Shown here: piece by piece, positions 41,151 through 45,477 of the stretch
Position numbering within the stretch: position 1 is the first letter of the stretch
Layout of the letters: each line of letters begins with the position of its first letter
DNA from: Rhizobium sp. S152
GTDB taxonomy: Bacteria > Pseudomonadota > Alphaproteobacteria > Rhizobiales > Rhizobiaceae
Direction: 5' to 3'
Assembly: GCF_030380735.1 (NCBI RefSeq)
Contig: NZ_JAUDRZ010000012.1
Span: forward strand, 1-45,477
DNA length: 45,477 bases
The notes under the pieces: model-generated
Database searches by the model: none
What the model saw: the letters and a program-made list of their open reading frames with translations, nothing else
Told to the model about the DNA's origin: nothing
Translations under genes and position numbers: made by a program

Positions 41151-41768
41151 ATGTCGTTCACCGCACTCTTTGCCTATGCCGCGGCGCTGTTTATCGCCGC
41201 CGCCATTCCAGGCCCCGGCATTACCGCCATCGTGGCGCGCGCGCTGGGCTCGAATTTCCGCGAGACCTTCTTCATGGGGCTCGGGCTGGTGCTCGGCGAC
41301 ATGACCTATCTGACCGCCGTGATCCTCGGCCTGGCCTTCGTGGCGCAGACCTTCACCGAGGTGTTCATCGTCATCAAGATTCTCGGCGCGCTTTACCTCG
41401 GCTATATCGCCTACAAGCTCTGGACCGCCGGGCTGTTGTCGCAGGATATCGCCGCCAAGAAATCCAGCAATATCGGCATGAGCTTCCTCTCCGGCCTTTT
41501 GGTGACGCTGGGCAACCCGAAGACCATGCTGTTCTACGTGGCGCTGGTGCCGACGCTGATCGACATCAACAGCATCGGCCTCAGGGAATACGGCATCCTG
41601 CTGGCGACCACATTCGCGGTGCTGCTGGTGGTGCTGATCCCCTACATGATGCTCGCTTCGAGCGCACGTACCCTGCTCAAGCGCCCCAGGGCGCTGCAGG
41701 TGCTGAACCGCGTGGCCGCGAGCGTGCTGGCCGGCACGGCGGCCTTCATCGCGACGCGCGCCGCCTGA
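41151..41768 (+). CDS. LysE/RhtB-family amino-acid exporter
   Basis: 205 residues, the usual length, with six hydrophobic segments. The first segment ends AAAIPGPGITAIVARAL, the family's PGP motif, and LVTLGNPKTMLFYVAL near residue 120 contains the conserved GNPK. GGGAGGGT stands before ATG 41151, so the longer frame from 41058 is not used. It is followed by a terminator and then cysK. Exports amino acids such as homoserine, threonine or cysteine-related compounds; the substrate is not shown. Confidence 0.9.
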   Translation: MSFTALFAYAAALFIAAAIPGPGITAIVARALGSNFRETFFMGLGLVLGDMTYLTAVILGLAFVAQTFTEVFIVIKILGALYLGYIAYKLWTAGLLSQDIAAKKSSNIGMSFLSGLLVTLGNPKTMLFYVALVPTLIDINSIGLREYGILLATTFAVLLVVLIPYMMLASSARTLLKRPRALQVLNRVAASVLAGTAAFIATRAA

Positions 41769-41782
41769 AAAAATCATCCGGT

Positions 41783-41808
41783 AAAGCCGCGTTTTCAAAG
41801 GCTTTTTT
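41783..41808 (+). terminator. Rho-independent terminator after the LysE-family gene
   Basis: AAAGCC (41783-41788) and GGCTTT (41800-41805) form a stem with an 11-nt loop, followed by TTT. An outer repeat CATCCGG / CCGGATG (41775-41781 and 41810-41816) encloses it. Confidence 0.75.
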
Positions 41809-41900
41809 CCCGGATGCACGGCATACCGGGATAAAGCCGCTCTGGCCGCGGCCCGGCTTAGACCCTATTCTCTGAACATATTTCATCAAGGGAGCCTATC

Positions 41901-42863
41901 ATGTCGAAGAAACCGGGCCGCGGCCGCATCTATTCCTCGATCACCGAGACCATCGGCGATACGCCGATCGTGCGGCTCGACAAGCTGGCCAAGGCAAAGG
42001 GCGTGAAGGCGAACCTGCTCGCCAAGCTGGAGTTCTTCAACCCGATCGCCTCCGTAAAGGACCGTATCGGCGTGGCGATGATCGAATCTCTCGAGGCGCA
42101 GGGCAAGATTTCGCCCGGCCGCACGACGCTGGTCGAGCCGACATCGGGCAATACGGGCATCGCGCTGGCCTTCGCCGCCGCCGCCAAGGGCTACAAGCTG
42201 ATCCTCACCATGCCGGAAACCATGTCGATCGAGCGCCGCAAGATGCTGGCGCTGCTCGGCGCCGAGCTGGTGCTGACCGAGGGGCCAAAGGGCATGAAGG
42301 GCGCGATCGCCAAGGCGGAAGAACTGGCTGCGACGCTGCCCGACGCGATCATCCCGCAGCAGTTCGAAAACCCCGCCAATCCCGAAATCCACCGCAAGAC
42401 GACGGCCGAGGAAATCTGGAACGACACGGATGGCGCGGTCGATATCCTCGTCTCCGGCATCGGCACCGGCGGCACGATCACCGGCGCCGGCCAGGTTCTG
42501 AAGTCGAAGAAGCCTGGCCTCAAGGTCATAGCGGTGGAGCCGGCGGAATCGCCCGTGCTATCGGGTGGCCAGCCGGGTCCACACAAGATCCAAGGCATCG
42601 GCGCCGGCTTCGCGCCCGCCATTCTCGACACGCATATCTACGACGAGATCGTCACCATCAGCAGCCCGGAAGCGCTGGAACAGGCGCGCGAAGTGGCCAA
42701 GCTTGAAGGCGTGCCTGTTGGCATCTCCTCCGGTGCAGCGCTGGCCGCCGCGATCAAGATCGGCAGCCGCGAGGAAAATGCCGGCAAGACCATCGTCGTC
42801 ATCATCCCGTCATTCGCCGAGCGCTACCTCTCGACGGCGCTGTTCGACGGCCTCGGCAACTGA
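41901..42863 (+). CDS. cysK: Cysteine synthase A (O-acetylserine sulfhydrylase)
   Basis: 320 residues, PLP enzyme joining O-acetylserine and sulfide to give cysteine. The PLP Lys53 is in [12 protein letters not shown]; the substrate loop [10 protein letters not shown] follows near 76 and the phosphate-binding loop [12 protein letters not shown] near 180. The length and the C-terminal helix agree with CysK rather than CysM. AAGGGAG precedes the ATG. A tetraloop hairpin lies 66 bp past the stop. It could use sulfide released by the desulfurase operon far upstream, but that link is only conjecture. Confidence 0.95.
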   Translation: MSKKPGRGRIYSSITETIGDTPIVRLDKLAKAKGVKANLLAKLEFFNPIASVKDRIGVAMIESLEAQGKISPGRTTLVEPTSGNTGIALAFAAAAKGYKLILTMPETMSIERRKMLALLGAELVLTEGPKGMKGAIAKAEELAATLPDAIIPQQFENPANPEIHRKTTAEEIWNDTDGAVDILVSGIGTGGTITGAGQVLKSKKPGLKVIAVEPAESPVLSGGQPGPHKIQGIGAGFAPAILDTHIYDEIVTISSPEALEQAREVAKLEGVPVGISSGAALAAAIKIGSREENAGKTIVVIIPSFAERYLSTALFDGLGN

Positions 42864-42929
42864 TTGGAGCGACCCGAAGCGGTCACCTGAACGGAAAAGG
42901 TCCGGACGGGAAGACCACCAAACAGGCAC

Positions 42930-42949
42930 AAGGGCGCTTCGGCGCCCTT
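42930..42949 (+). terminator. UUCG-tetraloop hairpin after cysK
   Basis: Perfect 8-bp stem AAGGGCGC-TTCG-GCGCCCTT with a stable TTCG loop. It is followed by CATGCT rather than a T-run, so it may work as a 3'-end stabiliser or a weak terminator. Confidence 0.55.
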
Positions 42950-42984
42950 CATGCTGCCTGCCTCATGATGAAAGCAAGGCACTC

Positions 42985-43284
42985 ATGCTGCTGATCGTCG
43001 GAACCATACGCCTGCCACCGGATAGGCTTGACGGCGCGCGCCCGGTGATGCGGCGGATGGTGGAAGGAAGTCGCGCCGAGGACGGCTGCCTTGCCTATTC
43101 CTATGCCGAGGACGTGCTGGAACCCGGGCTCATCCACGTCAAGGAACTCTGGCAGGATCAACCCTCGCTCGACCGCCACTTCCAATCCCGGCATCTCGCG
43201 GACTGGCGCGCCGCATGGCCCGAGCTTGGCATCCACGACCGCAGGCTCGTTTCCTACGAGGTCGGCGCGCCGCGGGAGACGTGA
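42985..43284 (+). CDS. Antibiotic biosynthesis monooxygenase (ABM)/YgiN-like protein
   Basis: 99 residues, a single ABM ferredoxin-like domain. LLIVGTIRLPPD at the start, RRMVEGSRAEDGCLAYSYAE in the middle (with the family's E..GCLxY pattern) and LIHVKELWQDQPSLDRHFQS with the His that lines the pocket are typical. Family members such as YgiN oxidise quinols or similar small aromatics. ATG 42985 has AAGG upstream; a longer in-frame extension overlaps cysK and is rejected. Confidence 0.8.
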   Translation: MLLIVGTIRLPPDRLDGARPVMRRMVEGSRAEDGCLAYSYAEDVLEPGLIHVKELWQDQPSLDRHFQSRHLADWRAAWPELGIHDRRLVSYEVGAPRET

Positions 43285-43332
43285 GCAGCCCGACGATCTT
43301 GCCCCACCATAGCGGCGGTTTTTCGCCCCGCC

Positions 43333-44862
43333 CTATGCCACCGCCGTCAGCCGCTCGCCGGCCATGCGGTAGGAGATCGCCTCGGCAAGGTGGATGCGAC
43401 CGACGCTGTCCTTGCCATCCAGATCGGCAAGCGTGCGGGCAACCTTCAGCACCCGATGATAGCCGCGCGCGGAAAACTTCATCTTCTCGGCAGCATCGCG
43501 CAGCAATTGCAGGCCGCTCGGGTCGGGCGCGGCGAAGGTCTCGATCAGCGCTGTCGAGCAGCGGGCGTTGGTGCCGCCGGCAGGCCCGAGCGAGGCATAG
43601 CGATCACGCTGAATCTCGCGGGCGCGGGCGACGCGACGGGCGATATCGGCGCTGGCTTCCGCCGGTGCCGGGCGGATGAGATCGATGGCCGAGACCGCCG
43701 GAACGTCGATCCTGATGTCGATGCGGTCCATCAACGGGCCGGAGATGCGCGCCTGGTAGTCGGAGGCGCAGCGCGGGCCGCGGGCGCAGCTGTGGCCGGG
43801 CTCGCCGGCCATGCCGCAGCGGCAGGGATTCATGGCGGCGACGAGCTGGATATTGGCGGGGTAACTGACACGGTGGTTGGCGCGGGCGATGATGCATTCG
43901 CCGGTTTCGAGCGGCTGGCGCAGCGCATCCAGCGACTGCGGCGAGAACTCGGGGAACTCGTCGAGAAACAGCACACCGTGATGCGAGAGCGAGGCTTCGC
44001 CGGGCCGGGCCCTGAGGCCGCCACCGACAAGCGCGGCCATGGTCGCCGAATGATGCGGGGTGCGGAACGGGCGGCGATCGGAGAGCTTGCCGCCGGCAAG
44101 CTGGCCGGCGATGGAATGGATCATCGATACCTCCAGCAGCTCGGCGGCCGACAGCGGCGGCAGGATCGAGGGCAGCCTTGCGGCGAGCATGGACTTTCCC
44201 GATCCAGGCGGCCCGACCATCAAGAGGTTATGCCCGCCGGCGGCGGCCACTTCCAGCGCCCGCTTGGCGCTTTCCTGGCCCTTGATGTCGGCGAGATCGG
44301 GCAGATTGGCGGCATTGGCGCGGATCGACGGCTCGGGGCGCGACAGGACCTGCGTGCCGCGGAAATGATTGACGAGCGCGATCAGGCTGCGCGGCGCCAG
44401 GATATCGAGCCCACTGCCGGCCCAGGCGGCTTCCGGGCCGCTGTCCGCCGGGCATATGAGGCCCTTGCCGAGCGCATTGGCGCCGATCGCGGCCGGCAGC
44501 GCGCCGGCGACGGGCGCGATCGTGCCGTCGAGATTGAGTTCGCCGATGACGACATAGTCGGCCAGCGCATCGGCTGGAATGGCGCCGAGAGCGGCCATCA
44601 GTCCGAGCGCGATCGGAAGATCGAAATGCGACCCTTCTTTCGGCAGATCGGCCGGCGCCAGATTGACGGTAACCCGCTTGGCGGGTAGCGCCAAGCCCGA
44701 GGCATGCAGCGCCGCATGCACCCGCTCGCGGCTTTCGGCCACCGCCTTGTCAGGCAAGCCGACGATCTGGGTGACGAATTTCCCGGGCGCCACCATGACC
44801 TGGACTTCGACCGGGACGCCCTCAATGCCCTGAAATGCAACCGTGCTTATGCGTGCGACCAT
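43333..44862 (-). CDS. comM: ComM/YifB-family Mg-chelatase-like AAA+ protein
   Basis: 509 residues. The N-terminal S5-like domain (MVARISTVAFQGIEG onward, about 1-170) is followed by an AAA+ core with Walker A GPPGSGKSMLA near residue 220, Walker B VLFLDEFPEF near 300, and a zinc-type Cys cluster CRCGMAG...CARGPRC near 350. ComM is a branch-migration helicase that aids integration of incoming DNA during transformation. ATG 44862 is used rather than the extension to 44883. Convergent with the YgiN-like gene; an AT-rich promoter region lies upstream. Confidence 0.92.
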   Translation of the reverse strand: MVARISTVAFQGIEGVPVEVQVMVAPGKFVTQIVGLPDKAVAESRERVHAALHASGLALPAKRVTVNLAPADLPKEGSHFDLPIALGLMAALGAIPADALADYVVIGELNLDGTIAPVAGALPAAIGANALGKGLICPADSGPEAAWAGSGLDILAPRSLIALVNHFRGTQVLSRPEPSIRANAANLPDLADIKGQESAKRALEVAAAGGHNLLMVGPPGSGKSMLAARLPSILPPLSAAELLEVSMIHSIAGQLAGGKLSDRRPFRTPHHSATMAALVGGGLRARPGEASLSHHGVLFLDEFPEFSPQSLDALRQPLETGECIIARANHRVSYPANIQLVAAMNPCRCGMAGEPGHSCARGPRCASDYQARISGPLMDRIDIRIDVPAVSAIDLIRPAPAEASADIARRVARAREIQRDRYASLGPAGGTNARCSTALIETFAAPDPSGLQLLRDAAEKMKFSARGYHRVLKVARTLADLDGKDSVGRIHLAEAISYRMAGERLTAVA

Positions 44863-45392
44863 GCCCAACCCCCTGCGCCGCAACCGTTTACACCTGTTTC
44901 AGCGACCCCTCATGGCCGCGAATTGCAATCTGGCATAGAAAACGGAATGAAACAAGAACAATAAATGAACAATTGCGCGTCATCGCTGTGATGAAGTTGT
45001 GTTAGGTTGTACGGGTGGAACAAAGGTGGAGAAAAAGGATCGCGGTGGTCACCGCAGCGCTTTGGGTGAAGGAGCCGGCGTTGCGCAGGTGATCCAGGCA
45101 TGTCGAGCAAGTTGGGGCCGGCAGATTTTCGGGACCATGCTGAGCATGAGGCCGGAGGGTGCAGCGACCGTCGCCTCTCGCAACGAGATGTTGGCGCTAA
45201 GCGATTGAAGAGGAAAGGCTTTCCTCACTCGCGGCGTCATCCTCGGGCTCGTCCCGAGGATCTAAGCACATCACCACGGATGCAAGGGTGCAGGTGGGTC
45301 TCGCTTTCAGCCACCGTGGCGCAAGCTGTCCACTCGCGTCGAGCAAGTTGGTCGCTCAGCAGATCCTCGAGACGAGCCCACTGCTGTCCGGT
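44863..45392. other. Non-coding region upstream of comM
   Basis: About 530 bp with no convincing gene. The first part is AT-rich and likely holds the comM promoter. Further on there is a REP-like palindrome at 45239-45261 and two copies of GTCGAGCAAGTTGG (45102-45115 and 45338-45351). Short frames here lack ribosome sites and family marks. Confidence 0.55.
45239..45261. repeat. REP-like palindrome
   Basis: ATCCTCGGG-CTCGT-CCCGAGGAT: perfect 9-bp arms around a 5-nt spacer. Sequences of this form are dispersed between genes in Rhizobiales (from memory). No second copy is present in the window. Confidence 0.55.
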
Positions 45393-45477
45393 TTAAATTG
45401 CGGCCCATTGGAATTCCATCTGGTTGCGGCTTTTGAGCTTGTTCGGCGGTGGTTTGAGAAGCTGGTCTGTGGCCCGT
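45393..45477 (-). CDS. Possible 3' end of a gene cut by the right window edge
   Basis: On the minus strand an open frame enters from the right edge and stops at TAA (45393-45395). The visible 27 residues include TDQLLKPPPNKLKSRNQ and end with an aromatic-rich FQWAAI. This looks like a protein tail but is too short to assign. In related genomes gshB is expected near comM (memory), but this tail was not recognised as GshB. Confidence 0.3.
   Translation of the reverse strand, partial: RATDQLLKPPPNKLKSRNQMEFQWAAI

Noticed and set aside
41901..42863. cysK as part of the desulfuration pathway
   Set aside because: It could fix released sulfide, but it is 24 kb away in a conserved core setting and is needed for normal cysteine synthesis.
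45000..45392. Coding regions on the plus strand upstream of comM
   Set aside because: Short frames with no family similarity, no ribosome site, and they cross a palindrome and a direct repeat.

Overview
The window reads as chromosomal DNA of a GC-rich alphaproteobacterium of the Rhizobiaceae (Rhizobium type). Evidence: the gene set and order around dnaA (enoyl-CoA hydratase, rpsT and dnaA on one strand, mutM beside them, ubiE-ubiB divergent, then coaBC and dut), rhizobial mosaic intergenic repeats (RIME-like palindromes), and a cluster of GANTC (CcrM) sites upstream of dnaA. The assignment comes from sequence reading and memory of gene order, not from a search.

Layout. 1-3460: the tail of an IS110-type transposase, a RIME-like repeat, a divergent DMT transporter/LysR pair, and a saccharopine-dehydrogenase-like gene bracketed by two copies of a ~45-bp palindromic repeat. 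3525-10747: core genes dnaA, rpsT, enoyl-CoA hydratase, mutM, ubiE and ubiB. 10843-18058: a five-gene operon that is the main point of interest. 18083-24499: accessory genes (SnoaL-like protein, DMT and MFS transporters, two LysR regulators, two SDR oxidoreductases). 24667-26674: coaBC, convergent with a class II glutamine amidotransferase. 26675-27500: an intergenic region with a candidate terminator-bearing small RNA antisense to a 28-codon ORF, a second tiny ORF with its own terminator, and a 43-bp perfect palindrome covering the start of a GntR regulator. 27495-37438: GntR/MFS, a secreted S10-type peptidase, otsB-otsA (trehalose), choline-sulfatase, a molbindin, trmO and prfC. 37529-44862: dut, a GNAT protein, Lrp/DMT pair, dps, LysE exporter, cysK, a YgiN-like monooxygenase and comM. 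The last ~600 bp hold repeats and perhaps the 3' end of one more gene.

The five-gene operon encodes an aromatic amino acid lyase-fold protein, a hydantoinase-like amidohydrolase, an N-carbamoyl-L-amino-acid hydrolase, an S-methyl-thiohydantoin desulfurase family (former DUF917) protein and a urocanase-family protein. These match, one for one, the steps known for stepwise degradation of ergothioneine (or its S-methyl form) to glutamate: loss of trimethylamine, hydration of the thiourocanate, desulfuration of the thiohydantoin, ring opening of hydantoin-5-propionate, and hydrolysis of N-carbamoyl-glutamate. The lyase has lost the Ala-Ser-Gly triad that forms the MIO cofactor of histidine ammonia-lyase (it reads Cys-Ala-Asp), and the urocanase homologue has Ala where canonical urocanases have the active-site Cys. 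Both changes argue against ordinary histidine utilisation. No dedicated transporter or regulator lies next to the operon, and a RIME-like repeat sits before its last gene.

No tRNA, rRNA, CRISPR array or prophage was recognised.
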